Positions 1 to 8,934 of a stretch of 64,000 bases of DNA are shown here, piece by piece. Numbering within the stretch: position 1 is the first letter of the stretch; each line of letters opens with the position of its first letter. The notes below the pieces were generated by a model. It searched no databases, was not told the DNA's origin, and saw nothing but the letters and a program-made list of their open reading frames with translations. This DNA is from Paraburkholderia sp. BL9I2N2 (GTDB lineage Bacteria > Pseudomonadota > Gammaproteobacteria > Burkholderiales > Burkholderiaceae), in contig NZ_SMGP01000001.1 in assembly GCF_004339745.1 (NCBI RefSeq), forward strand, positions 2,294,001-2,358,000, written 5' to 3'. The translations under genes and the position numbers were made by a program.

Positions 1-46
1 CGTAGTCAGCGAGGCCTTCCATCGGCGCGAGATAGAGCCGGCTCAT
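1..46 (-). CDS. dusC: tRNA-dihydrouridine synthase (DusC-like), N-terminal fragment
   Basis: Only the first 15 codons lie in the window, running off its left edge on the minus strand. They read MSRLYLAPMEGLADY. The LAPMEG motif is the start of the FMN-binding barrel of the Dus family, which reduces uridine to dihydrouridine in tRNA. The short lead before LAPMEG fits the DusC class (position 16) better than DusA or DusB. The gene lies downstream of phaR on the same strand. The family is well supported for so short a piece; the subclass is an inference. Confidence 0.65.
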   Translation of the reverse strand, partial: MSRLYLAPMEGLADY

Positions 47-337
47 GCAGGAATGGGCGCCGGGAGGTGGCGCTTTCCCTGAGGATAGGTGGGACATCCA
101 TGAAACATGCGATCGGCCGTCGGAATGGGGTTGGAGTTGGCGGCCAGAGCGCCCTCTCCGAGGAAAATGCCCCACACACGCAGGTGGCGATTGTACCGCG
201 TCGGCACCAACCGGCCGCCGCCAGGCCACCTGGCCCCATCGCAAAGGCTGAGCTGCCGACGCGACAGGGCTCCGGGGCCGTGCCCCGGCGACGGCCAACG
301 CCGGGAAACCCCGCTCGCCCGAACGCCCTTGCCGCCC
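47..337. other. phaR-dusC intergenic region
   Basis: About 290 bases between the phaR stop and the dusC start. Short ORFs on both strands here have no recognisable product. A TACAAT hexamer on the minus strand (190-195) could be a -10 element for dusC, but no convincing -35 lies at the right distance. I see no clear terminator for the pha genes. Confidence 0.4.
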
Positions 338-967
338 TTACTTCTTCTCCGGCTCCGGATTGACTTCCGGATTACTTTGCGGATTGGCCGGCGCATTCCC
401 GGGATTGGCCGCGTTGACCGCACCACCCGGCGTAAACGGGAACGTGGCGAACATCGACTTCGCCTGGTTCTGCATCTGCTCCTGCATCTGCACGAACATG
501 TTCTTCGACTGCTCGATATAGCTGGTCATCATGCCCTGCATCATCGGCGCCTGCATGTTCATGAACTGCGACCAGACCTCGGGGTTCATGGCCTTGCCTT
601 CGTACAGATTCTTCGACTGGTCGGCGAGCTTCGCCTGAATGTCGATGAAGGCCTGGATGTTCTTTTCCAAGTACGTGCCCATCATGCCCTGCATGGCATG
701 ACCGTAGAAACGGATGATCTGCGAGAGCATCGACGACGAGAACATCGGCAAGCCGCCGCTCTCCTCCTCGAGAATGATCTGCAACAGGATGGCGCGCGTC
801 AGATCCTCGTTGCTCTTCGCATCGATGACCTTGAAATCCTCCTGATCCAACACGAGCTGTTTGACGTCCGTCAGCGTGATGTACGTGCTTGTCTCGGTAT
901 CGTAGAGCCGACGATTCGGATATTTCTTGATCAGTCGTTCGGCTGTTTTCTTTGTAGTAGTGGTCAT
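338..967 (-). CDS. phaR: polyhydroxyalkanoate synthesis repressor PhaR
   Basis: PhaR is the DNA-binding repressor that senses PHB granules and controls phasin genes and its own gene. The 209-residue protein opens with MTTTTKKTAERLIKKYPNRR followed by LYDTETSTYITL, the hallmark of the PHB accumulation regulator N-terminal domain. The C-terminal domain follows, then a glutamine- and methionine-rich stretch and a Pro/Asn/Glu-rich tail. An upstream in-frame start at 1057 would add 30 arginine-rich residues; the ATG at 967 gives the family's normal N-terminus. It is the last gene of the phaC-phaA-phaB-phaR cluster, in the order known from Cupriavidus and Burkholderia. Confidence 0.93.
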   Translation of the reverse strand: MTTTTKKTAERLIKKYPNRRLYDTETSTYITLTDVKQLVLDQEDFKVIDAKSNEDLTRAILLQIILEEESGGLPMFSSSMLSQIIRFYGHAMQGMMGTYLEKNIQAFIDIQAKLADQSKNLYEGKAMNPEVWSQFMNMQAPMMQGMMTSYIEQSKNMFVQMQEQMQNQAKSMFATFPFTPGGAVNAANPGNAPANPQSNPEVNPEPEKK

Positions 968-1099
968 GTAACGCCTTTGAGCGCAAGTTGAGCGCGGAAA
1001 CGGCGTCATGCGGCTGCGCAATCGGGCTATTGCGCAGTCGAGACGCCGCCGAACCATCTGAGCCGAAGCGCGCTGCCTTGTGAGCGGCGCGCCGCTGAC

Positions 1100-1840
1100 T
1101 CAGCCCATATGCAAACCGCCGTTCAGCGAAAAATCAGCGCCCGTGGAGAAACCCGATTCATCCGATGCCAGCCATGCCACGATCGAGCCGATTTCGTCCG
1201 GCTGGCCGAGACGGCGCACCGGAATCGTCGCGACGATCTTTTCCAGCACGTCGGGGCGGATCGACTTGACCATATCGGTGCCGATGTAGCCCGGCGACAC
1301 GGTGTTGACCGTCACGCCCTTGGTGGCCACTTCCTGCGCCAGCGACATCGTGAAGCCGTGAATGCCGGCCTTCGCGGTCGAATAGTTGGTCTGGCCGAAC
1401 TGGCCCTTCTGGCCGTTCACCGACGAAATGTTGATGATGCGGCCAAAGCCACGCTCGACCATGCCGTCGATCACCTGCTTGGTGACGTTGAAGAGGCTGG
1501 TCAGGTTGGTGTCGATCACCGCCGTCCAGTCTTCGTGCGTCATCTTGCGGAACACGACGTCGCGCGTAATGCCGGCATTGTTCACCAGCACGTCGATCTC
1601 GCCGACTTCGGCCTTGACCTTGTCGAACGCGCTCTTGGTCGATTCCCAATCGCCGACATTACCTTCTGACGCGACGAAATCGAAGCCCAGGGCCTTCTGC
1701 TCTTCGAGCCACTTCACGCGGCGCGGCGAGTTCGGGCCGCAGCCCGCGACGACCCTGAAGCCCTCTTTGTGCAGCCGCTGGCAAATGCTCGTGCCGATGC
1801 CACCCATCCCGCCCGTTACGTACGCAATTCGCTGTGTCAT
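1100..1840 (-). CDS. phaB: acetoacetyl-CoA reductase
   Basis: A short-chain dehydrogenase of 246 residues that reduces acetoacetyl-CoA to (R)-3-hydroxybutyryl-CoA with NADPH, the second step of PHB synthesis. Seen in the sequence: the cofactor loop TGGMGGIG near residues 9-16, NNAG at 87-90, and the catalytic Ser140, Tyr153 and Lys157 (NISS, YSTAK). Length and sequence match the Cupriavidus necator enzyme closely. It sits between phaA and phaR on the same strand, about 180 bases after phaA, so co-transcription is likely. A generic 3-oxoacyl-ACP reductase is the alternative, but context and sequence favour PhaB. Confidence 0.95.
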   Translation of the reverse strand: MTQRIAYVTGGMGGIGTSICQRLHKEGFRVVAGCGPNSPRRVKWLEEQKALGFDFVASEGNVGDWESTKSAFDKVKAEVGEIDVLVNNAGITRDVVFRKMTHEDWTAVIDTNLTSLFNVTKQVIDGMVERGFGRIINISSVNGQKGQFGQTNYSTAKAGIHGFTMSLAQEVATKGVTVNTVSPGYIGTDMVKSIRPDVLEKIVATIPVRRLGQPDEIGSIVAWLASDESGFSTGADFSLNGGLHMG

Positions 1841-2022
1841 AAACTACACTCCGTTATCGTTTTCGAGGCGCCGACTGGCTGCCTCTTCCCTCGCCTGTGC
1901 TTCATCTCCGCTGCCGCCGGGCGACCGGCTGACGAGGCCTCCGCTGACCGCGCGCCACAGCGCGCGACAACGTTCCGTTCGACGCGTGGCCGACGCCCGC
2001 GGCGCCCGCCACGCGCCCTTGC

Positions 2023-3204
2023 TCAGGCGCGCTCGAGCGCGAGCGCCACACCCATGCCACCGCCGATACACAGCGACGCCAGCCCCTTCTTCGCATCGCG
2101 CTTCTGCATTTCGTGCAGCAGCGTGACGAGAATCCGGCAGCCGGATGCGCCGATCGGGTGACCGATTGCAATCGCGCCGCCGTTCACGTTGATCTTCGAC
2201 GTGTCCCAGCCCATCTGCTGATTCACGGCGCACGCCTGTGCGGCAAACGCTTCGTTGATTTCCATCAGGTCCAGATCGGCCGGCGTCCAGCCCGCGCGTT
2301 CGAGACAGCGGCGCGAGGCCGGCACCGGGCCCATGCCCATCACCTTCGGATCCAGACCCGAGGTGGCGTAAGCCTTGATGCGCGCGAGCGGCTTGAGGCC
2401 GAGCGCTTCGGCCTTCTTCGCCGACATCACCAGCACCGCCGCCGCACCGTCGTTCAGACCCGACGCATTGGCCGCCGTCACCGAGCCTTCCTTCGAGAAC
2501 GCCGGCTTCAGGCCCGCCAGCGATTCGGCCGTCACGCCATGACGCACGAACTCGTCGGTGGCGAAACGCAGCGGCTCGCCCTTGCGTTGCGGAATTTCGA
2601 CCGGCACGATTTCGTCGTCGAAACGGCCCGACTTTTGCGCGGCTTCCGCCTTGTTCTGCGACAACGCCGCGAACGTGTCCTGCTGCTCGCGCGTGATGCC
2701 GTATTCCTTGGCGACGTTCTCCGCCGTCACGCCCATGTGGTACTGGTTGTAGACGTCCCACAGGCCGTCGACGATCATCGAGTCGATCAGCTTTGCGTCG
2801 CCCATGCGGAACCCGTCGCGCGAGCCCGGCAGCACGTGCGGCGCCGCGCTCATGTTCTCCTGACCGCCGGCCACCACGATATCCGCGTCACCCGCGATGA
2901 TGGCGTTGGCCGCGAGCATCACGGCCTTCAGACCCGAGCCGCACACCACGTTGATCGTCATGCCGGGCACAGCCGTGGGCAAGCCCGCCTTGATCAGCGA
3001 CTGACGCGCCGGATTCTGGCCCGACCCTGCCGTCAGCACCTGACCCAGGATCACTTCGCTCACCTGCTCGGGCTTCAAGCCAGCCCGCTCGAGTACGGCG
3101 CGAATCACCGTGGCGCCGAGTTCGGGCGCGGCGATCTTCGCCAGCGACCCACCGAATTTGCCTACTGCCGTACGGGCGGCCGATACGATCACAACATCAG
3201 TCAT
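2023..3204 (-). CDS. phaA: acetyl-CoA acetyltransferase (beta-ketothiolase)
   Basis: This biosynthetic thiolase condenses two acetyl-CoA to acetoacetyl-CoA, the first step of PHB synthesis. The protein begins [19 protein letters not shown], as in C. necator PhaA, and has 393 residues. The acyl-accepting Cys lies in [10 protein letters not shown]. The catalytic His is in GHPIGASG and the second Cys in CIGGGMG near the C-terminus. An ATG two codons upstream (3210) sits too close to the GGAGG ribosome site, so the ATG at 3204, about 8 bases after it, is preferred. It lies between phaC and phaB. Confidence 0.95.
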   Translation of the reverse strand: MTDVVIVSAARTAVGKFGGSLAKIAAPELGATVIRAVLERAGLKPEQVSEVILGQVLTAGSGQNPARQSLIKAGLPTAVPGMTINVVCGSGLKAVMLAANAIIAGDADIVVAGGQENMSAAPHVLPGSRDGFRMGDAKLIDSMIVDGLWDVYNQYHMGVTAENVAKEYGITREQQDTFAALSQNKAEAAQKSGRFDDEIVPVEIPQRKGEPLRFATDEFVRHGVTAESLAGLKPAFSKEGSVTAANASGLNDGAAAVLVMSAKKAEALGLKPLARIKAYATSGLDPKVMGMGPVPASRRCLERAGWTPADLDLMEINEAFAAQACAVNQQMGWDTSKINVNGGAIAIGHPIGASGCRILVTLLHEMQKRDAKKGLASLCIGGGMGVALALERA

Positions 3205-3340
3205 TTCCATATCCTCCGGGCGGTCGGCCGCATGCGCCGCTGCCCGTCAAGTTAAAAATCTCGTTGCTCTTAATCACGCCCTAACTCAATCAGACGCTCA
3301 TTCACACCGCAAACAACCGCGCCATGAAGCGCGCTCGAAC

Positions 3341-5266
3341 CTACTCTCGTTGCCGCACATAACGCCCCGGCGCCGGTTCGATCACCGGGAAGTCAGCCGA
3401 GCCGGCCGTGGCGCGCGGCTTCACCTTCTTGCCACCGTACTGATCGAGCCAGGTGGTCCATTCGGGCCACCAGCTGCCAGGGACTTCCGTAGCCTGATCG
3501 AGCCATTCTTCCGGGTTCTCCGGCAGCGTCTTGACGTCGCCGTCCAGCATCCAGAAATTGCGCTTTTTCTTCGCGGGCGGATTGATCACACCGGCGATGT
3601 GACCCGAAGCGCCGAGCACGAACTTCAACGGCCCGTTGAGAAGCGGCACCGACGCGTACGCCGTTTGCCACGGCACGATATGGTCTTCGCGTGAACCGTA
3701 GATGAAGGTGGGCACATCGATCTTCGAGAGATCGATCGGCTCGCCGCACGTGGTCAACGCACCCGGCTCGCGCAGACGATTCTCGAGATACGTGTTGCGC
3801 AGATACCAGACGTACATCGGGCCCGGCAGGCTGGTCGAGTCGCTGTTCCAGTACAGCAGGTCGAACGGCACCGGAGTGCGCCCTTTGAGGTAATTGTCGA
3901 CGACGTAGTTCCACACCAGATCGTTCGGGCGCAGGAACGAGAACGTGTTGGCGAACTCGATGCCGCGCATCAGGCCCGGCGGCGTACCGTTCTTGCCGCC
4001 GATGGTCTGCTCGCGCATCTGCACGTGCGCCTCGTCGACGAACACGTCGAGCACGCCCGTGTCCGAAAAATCGAGCATGGCGGTGAGCAGCGTCATGGAG
4101 GCGGCCGGATGTTCGCCGCGCGCGGCGGCCACCGCCAGCGCCGCGGCGAGCATCGTGCCGCCGACGCAGAAACCGAGCGTATTGATCTGCTCGCGCCCAC
4201 TGATCTTGCTCACCGTATCGATGGCGGTGAGCACGCCCTCGCCGATGTAGTCGTCCCACGTTTTATGCGCGATCGATTGATCGGCATTGCGCCACGAAAT
4301 CAGGAACACCTGGTGCCCCGAATCGAGCCCGTGAGCGACCAGCGAATTCTCCGGCTGCAGATCGAGAATGTAGAACTTGTTGATGCAAGGCGGCACGATG
4401 AGAAGCGGCCGCTCACGCACGGTCGCCGTGCGCGGCTTGTACTGGATCACCTGCATCAGGTCGTTTTCGAACACGACCGAGCCTTCGGTGTTCGCGAGAT
4501 TTTCACCGACCACGAAACCCGATTCGTCGGTCTGCGAGATCTTGCCGCGCTGCAAGTCGCCGAGGAGGTTCATCACGCCCTGGCGCAGGCTCTCGCCCTT
4601 GCTGTCCAGCAAGGTCTTTTGGGCTTCCGGATTCAACGCGAAGAAGTTGCTCGGCGAGGCCGCCGCGGTCCACTGCTGGACAGCGAAACGGATGCGCTCG
4701 CGCACCTTGGGTTCCGTGTCGAGCGCGTCGACCATTTCCTGCAGATAGCGCGCGTTCAACAGATACCACGCGGCGGTGAATGCATAGGCCGGCGCCGAAC
4801 TCCATGCGTCGGAGCTGAAGCGGCGGTCTTTGAGTTGGGGCGCCTGAGTCGCGGACGTGGTGGCTTGCTGGATCAGATCCATTGCCTCGCGCGAATAGTC
4901 AGCCTGCAGTTTCTGTAGACGCTCGGAGGGAATGGCCGCGCTCGGTATGCTCAGACCTGCGAAGGACGGCATGCCGGGCATCGATCCCGCCGCCAGTTTG
5001 CTGAAGTCCGGCATGCCGGGAAACGAAGGCATTTGAGGGAAAACCTGCGGCAGACTCATTTGAGGCATTTGCAGCGGCATCTGAGGCATCGCGAAAGGCA
5101 TGCCGCTACCGCCAGGCGATGTGCCGAGCGAACGCCATGCGTTCATCCAGGCGTCGAGAAACTGCTGCATGCCTGCGGCCGGTGTTGCACCGCTCGTACC
5201 GGCCTGCTGCGTGTGCTCCGTCGAGGAGTCCGTGCTGGGGGAAGCTGAGGAATGTGAAGCTGCCAT
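3341..5266 (-). CDS. phaC: class I poly(3-hydroxyalkanoate) synthase
   Basis: The synthase polymerises (R)-3-hydroxybutyryl-CoA into PHB at the granule surface. The 641-residue protein has the family's alpha/beta-hydrolase fold with the lipase-like box GFCVGG (active Cys about residue 367), the Asp of GSREDH and the His of ASGHIAG. Class I enzymes are usually about 590 residues. The extra length is an N-terminal Ser/Thr-rich lead and a Met/Pro/Gln-rich low-complexity stretch (about residues 55-105) with repeated MPQM/MPSF-type units. An in-frame TTG at 5413 is not the start because it is the -35 hexamer of a good promoter; the ATG at 5266 is chosen. First gene of the pha cluster. Confidence 0.95.
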   Translation of the reverse strand: MAASHSSASPSTDSSTEHTQQAGTSGATPAAGMQQFLDAWMNAWRSLGTSPGGSGMPFAMPQMPLQMPQMSLPQVFPQMPSFPGMPDFSKLAAGSMPGMPSFAGLSIPSAAIPSERLQKLQADYSREAMDLIQQATTSATQAPQLKDRRFSSDAWSSAPAYAFTAAWYLLNARYLQEMVDALDTEPKVRERIRFAVQQWTAAASPSNFFALNPEAQKTLLDSKGESLRQGVMNLLGDLQRGKISQTDESGFVVGENLANTEGSVVFENDLMQVIQYKPRTATVRERPLLIVPPCINKFYILDLQPENSLVAHGLDSGHQVFLISWRNADQSIAHKTWDDYIGEGVLTAIDTVSKISGREQINTLGFCVGGTMLAAALAVAAARGEHPAASMTLLTAMLDFSDTGVLDVFVDEAHVQMREQTIGGKNGTPPGLMRGIEFANTFSFLRPNDLVWNYVVDNYLKGRTPVPFDLLYWNSDSTSLPGPMYVWYLRNTYLENRLREPGALTTCGEPIDLSKIDVPTFIYGSREDHIVPWQTAYASVPLLNGPLKFVLGASGHIAGVINPPAKKKRNFWMLDGDVKTLPENPEEWLDQATEVPGSWWPEWTTWLDQYGGKKVKPRATAGSADFPVIEPAPGRYVRQRE

Positions 5267-5383
5267 ACCTGCTTTTGACCGGTAAGTCCTTGCGGACGGG
5301 TTGAGAGGCAGGTTCGTGCGCACGTGAGCAAATGCTCGCGACCTCGTCACGCCCTGTCCCTTGTACGAGGAGCCGTGAGGAAC

Positions 5384-5413
5384 ATTCTTGCTCCCCATCG
5401 CAAGGCATGTCAA
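5384..5413 (-). promoter_or_regulatory. putative sigma-70 promoter of phaC
   Basis: Minus strand: TTGACA (5413-5408), an 18-base spacer and AAGAAT (5389-5384). From memory, the C. necator phaC promoter has the same layout: TTGACA, an 18-base spacer and AACAAT. Predicted transcription would begin near 5377, giving a leader of about 110 bases before the ATG at 5266. Confidence 0.6.
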
Positions 5414-5809
5414 TGCTTGTTCCCGATTTTGCCGCAGTGCGATAGTTTTTTAATTATCGTTTTCCCTGTGTAGAAGAACGCGCTTTTGGAACCTGCGTGA
5501 TTCGAGACGCACGCGAACGAAAAAAGCTCCCAAATTGCATGGGCTTATGTGCATTTATCCGTTCGCGGGCAGACAGTTTTGGCGGCAGATTTACGCCAGC
5601 GTCGGGAATTCCGGCAGCGCAGCAAAAACGCCCGTGCTTCTCCGAACAAACCCTCATACGTGTGTTCGTGGGCAAGGGGCATACGGCACATCACAATGCT
5701 CAGACAAGCATGCCCGCATGCAGGACGTTTCGCCATGTCGACGTCGTGATGCGGGCACACGTGCCTTGGATTCCGCAGAAAAATGGCCGCGCGCGATGCG
5801 CGTCGCAAG
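5414..5809. other. pgeF-phaC intergenic region
   Basis: About 400 bases without a convincing gene; ORFs on both strands have no recognisable product. It holds an AT-rich tract (5443-5460) with a small imperfect hairpin of GATA/TATC arms, lying 30-47 bases upstream of the phaC -35 hexamer. Nothing else is identifiable. Confidence 0.4.
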
Positions 5810-6667
5810 CTAGTCCGCAATCGACTGCGCCTGATCGTCCAGCCAGATCAACGCGGCCATGCGGCCGGTCTCGCGATCGCGGCGATAGGAATAGAAACGC
5901 TCACGTTGCGTGACCGTGCAGAGATCGCCACCGACAATGCGCGTCACGCCGAGCCGTTGCAGACGCAAACGCGCCAGCGCCGGAAGATCGGCGAGATATT
6001 TGCCGGGATTGCGCGGATGCTCGACGAAGGCGTTCGCAGTCGCATCGCGCTGTGCGGCGCCGACGCCGTTCATGAAGGCGTCACGCACGTCTGCACCGAC
6101 TTCAAAGGCATCAGGACCGATCGACGGACCGAGATAAGCGTGCAGTGCGCCCACCTCCACGCCGGCAAGTTCGGCGACGCGCTGCGCCGTCTGTTCGACG
6201 ATGCCCGCCGCCAGTCCGCGCCACCCCGCGTGCGCCGCGCCGACCGCGCGGCCGGCTTCGTCGCAGAACAGCACCGGCATGCAATCGGCCACCATCGCCA
6301 CGCACACGGTGCCGGGACGATCCGTGACGCTGGCATCGGCGCGCGTCGGCGTGCCGTTCGCATGCGCCTGTGCGAGCACGTCTTCCGCTCGCACAATGAC
6401 AGCGCCATGAATCTGTTCGAGCCACGCGGCCTCGCTCACGCCGGCCAGCTTCAGCAAACGCGCGCGGTTAGCCGCGACCGCGGCCAGATCGTCGCCCGAT
6501 TTCATGCCCAGATTCAGGCCACCCGGCAAGTCCACGCCGTCCTGCCAGCGGCCAAACGGCGCTTCGCTCACGCCGCCGTCACGCGTGGTGACGAGCGCAC
6601 GCACGCGCGGCGAGACATTCCATGCGGGCTGCACGACATCGGCAAAGCTCAGCTCGGGCACATTCAT
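5810..6667 (-). CDS. pgeF: multicopper polyphenol oxidase-type purine nucleoside phosphorylase (YfiH/LACC1 family)
   Basis: The protein has 285 residues. Family markers are [12 protein letters not shown] and [13 protein letters not shown], which carry the Cys and His metal ligands of the YfiH fold. Members were first described as laccase-like oxidases and later shown to act on purine nucleosides; E. coli YfiH also edits cell-wall precursors (PgeF). The in vivo role here is not shown by the sequence. Its ATG overlaps the rluD stop by four bases (ATGA at 6664-6667), so the two are translationally coupled, a pairing also seen in E. coli. Confidence 0.88.
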   Translation of the reverse strand: MNVPELSFADVVQPAWNVSPRVRALVTTRDGGVSEAPFGRWQDGVDLPGGLNLGMKSGDDLAAVAANRARLLKLAGVSEAAWLEQIHGAVIVRAEDVLAQAHANGTPTRADASVTDRPGTVCVAMVADCMPVLFCDEAGRAVGAAHAGWRGLAAGIVEQTAQRVAELAGVEVGALHAYLGPSIGPDAFEVGADVRDAFMNGVGAAQRDATANAFVEHPRNPGKYLADLPALARLRLQRLGVTRIVGGDLCTVTQRERFYSYRRDRETGRMAALIWLDDQAQSIAD

Positions 6668-7941
6668 GGGTGATCGTCCTCGTCGTGTTCATCGGCTTCG
6701 TCGTCGGCTTCGTCGTGTTCGAGTGCGACGTCTTCATCGGCGTCCTCGTCGAGCGACGCATCGTAGTCGTCTTCCTCGTAGTACGTCTCGTCGAATTCGC
6801 CCGCGTCGTCGCGGCCGAGGCCGAGCGCCGCCGACAGCGCTTCCATGTCGGCCGGCACATCGGCGCGCCATTGCATCGTGCGGCCGGTCTGCGGATGGAT
6901 CAGGCCGAGGCGCCATGCATGCAGCGCCTGGCGCGCGAACCCGTCAGGCAGCGGCGTGACGGAACGCTTGCCGCGGGCGCGCCCGTACACCGGGTCGCCG
7001 AGCAGCGGATGACCGATGTGCGCGCAATGGACGCGAATCTGATGGGTGCGCCCGGTTTCCAGATCGCAATGAATCGCGGTGACCGGCTGACGCTGCCAGA
7101 TCGCCGAATCGACACGCCGGAAATGCGTGCGCGCCGGCTTGCCCGAAGCGCTCGTCACCACCGCCATGCGCGTGCGTTCGCGCGGATCGCGGCCGATCGG
7201 GGCGTCGATCGTGCCTTCTTCGGGCATGTTGCCCCACACCAGCGCGAGATAGCGGCGCTTCACCGTGCGCGCCTGCAACTGCCGCACGAGGTCGGTCTGC
7301 GCCTCGAGCGTGCGCGCCACCACCATCAGGCCGGAGGTTTCCTTGTCGAGCCGGTGCACGATGCCCGCGCGCGGCAGGCCCGCCGCCGCGTCGCCATAGC
7401 GATACAGCAGACCGTTGAGCACGGTGCCGCTCCAGTTGCCGGCCGCCGGATGCACCACCATGCCGGCCGGCTTGTTGATGACCACCAGGGTGTCGTCTTC
7501 ATAGACGATTTCGAGCGGCACCGGCTCCGGCGTGAACGCGAGCTGCTCCGGCAGCAGATCGGGCACGAGCTCGATGGTCGCGCCGAGCGGCACGGGCTGG
7601 CGGATTTTCGCAGGCTTGCCGTCGATCCGCACGCGCTCAGCCTCGATCCAGCTCTGCAGACGGTTGCGCGAGAACTCGGGAAAAACCCGCGCGAGCACCT
7701 TGTCGAGACGTTCGCCGGCCATCTCGTCGGGCACCACGACGCTGCGCGGCGTCTCGTCCGCCACGCGGCTCGCCACGGTCGGCACGTGGCTGGGCAGAAC
7801 GGCGGCGCCGAGCGCGTCGCTGCCGAGATCGTCGTCGAGGGAATCGACGCCCAACGCGTCGGAGGGGTCAGCGCTTACGCTATAATCTTTGTTGCTATTC
7901 CCGGCGCCGGTTGCGGCGCCTGGAGTATTTGAGCGGGTCAT
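6664..7941 (-). CDS. rluD: 23S rRNA pseudouridine synthase RluD
   Basis: RluD makes the pseudouridines of helix 69 (1911, 1915, 1917) in 23S rRNA. The 425-residue protein has an S4-like domain from about residue 70 ([20 protein letters not shown]) and the catalytic motif [10 protein letters not shown] at 196-205 with Asp199. It is about 100 residues longer than E. coli RluD: some 65 extra at the N-terminus and an acidic Asp/Glu/His-rich tail of about 45. The ATG at 7941 is the only start near the ORF's 5' end. A TATAAT box for the divergent bamD lies inside its N-terminal codons. It overlaps pgeF by four bases. Confidence 0.92.
   Translation of the reverse strand: MTRSNTPGAATGAGNSNKDYSVSADPSDALGVDSLDDDLGSDALGAAVLPSHVPTVASRVADETPRSVVVPDEMAGERLDKVLARVFPEFSRNRLQSWIEAERVRIDGKPAKIRQPVPLGATIELVPDLLPEQLAFTPEPVPLEIVYEDDTLVVINKPAGMVVHPAAGNWSGTVLNGLLYRYGDAAAGLPRAGIVHRLDKETSGLMVVARTLEAQTDLVRQLQARTVKRRYLALVWGNMPEEGTIDAPIGRDPRERTRMAVVTSASGKPARTHFRRVDSAIWQRQPVTAIHCDLETGRTHQIRVHCAHIGHPLLGDPVYGRARGKRSVTPLPDGFARQALHAWRLGLIHPQTGRTMQWRADVPADMEALSAALGLGRDDAGEFDETYYEEDDYDASLDEDADEDVALEHDEADDEADEHDEDDHP
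7881..7886 (+). promoter_or_regulatory. -10 element of the bamD promoter
   Basis: A perfect TATAAT on the plus strand about 95 bases upstream of the bamD ATG. No strong -35 is visible 16-18 bases upstream. It lies inside the 5' end of rluD on the opposite strand. Confidence 0.45.
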
Positions 7942-7979
7942 TGAGTCTGGGTCACCTGGACGTAAAGCTAGACTGGAAA

Positions 7980-8840
7980 ATGCGAGCCTTGAACACCATC
8001 ACTAAAGCGGCGATCAATTTGGCGGCCATCAAGAAGGCGGCCCGGAAAGTGGCCGGATACATTGCGTGCGCCGCAGCCGTCGCGGTTGTCGCGGCTTGCC
8101 ACGGCCTGCCGGAAAAGACCGACGAGACGGCAACGTGGAACAACAACAAATTATATACGGAGGCGAACGACGCCCTGAGCGGTGGTGACTTCGGCAAGTG
8201 CGCCAAGTACTTCGAAATGCTCGAAGGTCGCGATCCGTTCGGCCACTTCGCCCAGCAGGCGCAGATCAACGTTGCGTACTGCAACTGGAAAGACAACGAA
8301 AACGCCGCCGCCGACCAGGCTATCGACCGCTTCATCCAGCTGCACCCGGATCATCCGGACATCGCTTATGCGTACTACCTGAAGGGCATGATCCACTTCA
8401 ACGACGACCTCGGTCTGTTCGGCCGCTTCTCCGGCCAGGACATGAGCGAGCGCGATCCGAAGTCGCTGCGCGAGTCGTACGACGCCTTCAAGGTCGTGGT
8501 GGACAAGTATCCGAACAGCAAGTATGCGCCGGACGCCGCGCAGCGCATGCGCTATATCGTCAACGCGCTGGCGTCGCACGAAGTCCACGCGGCGGATTAC
8601 TACTACCGCCGTGGCGCCTATGTCGCGGCGATCAACCGCGCGCAACTGGCGCTCACGCAATACAAGAACGCACCGGCTATCGAAGACGCACTGCACATCA
8701 TGATGCTGTCGTATGAGAAGCTGAACCAGCCGCAACTGGCCGACGACACGAAGCGCGTGCTGGCCGGCACCTTCCCCGACAGCCCGTACATCACGGGGCA
8801 TGCAAGGCCGGGTAAGGAAAAGTCGTGGTGGCAGTTCTAA
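7980..8840 (+). CDS. bamD: outer membrane assembly lipoprotein BamD (ComL)
   Basis: BamD is the essential lipoprotein partner of BamA in the beta-barrel assembly machine at the inner face of the outer membrane. The 286-residue protein has a hydrophobic signal ending in a lipobox (VVAAC, Cys40) and then TPR-like repeats. [26 protein letters not shown] is the first repeat; [16 protein letters not shown] and the later [16 protein letters not shown] match the family. The longer ORF start at 7911 is set aside because the ATG at 7980 gives a normal lipoprotein signal. A strong bidirectional terminator follows. Confidence 0.93.
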   Translation: MRALNTITKAAINLAAIKKAARKVAGYIACAAAVAVVAACHGLPEKTDETATWNNNKLYTEANDALSGGDFGKCAKYFEMLEGRDPFGHFAQQAQINVAYCNWKDNENAAADQAIDRFIQLHPDHPDIAYAYYLKGMIHFNDDLGLFGRFSGQDMSERDPKSLRESYDAFKVVVDKYPNSKYAPDAAQRMRYIVNALASHEVHAADYYYRRGAYVAAINRAQLALTQYKNAPAIEDALHIMMLSYEKLNQPQLADDTKRVLAGTFPDSPYITGHARPGKEKSWWQF

Positions 8841-8874
8841 GCCACGCGACTCGCTGAAAATCAGCCGGCAATAG

Positions 8875-8905
8875 AAAACGCCACGACTTCCGTCGTGGCG
8901 TTTTT
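8875..8905. terminator. bidirectional intrinsic terminator between bamD and rlmD
   Basis: Perfect 13-bp stem (8875-8887 with 8892-8904) around a TTCC loop, with A and T runs on the two flanks. It sits between the convergent bamD and rlmD and should serve both. Confidence 0.88.
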
Positions 8906-8934
8906 GTTTGCGCCTTACTTTGCCGCGGCGCGAC

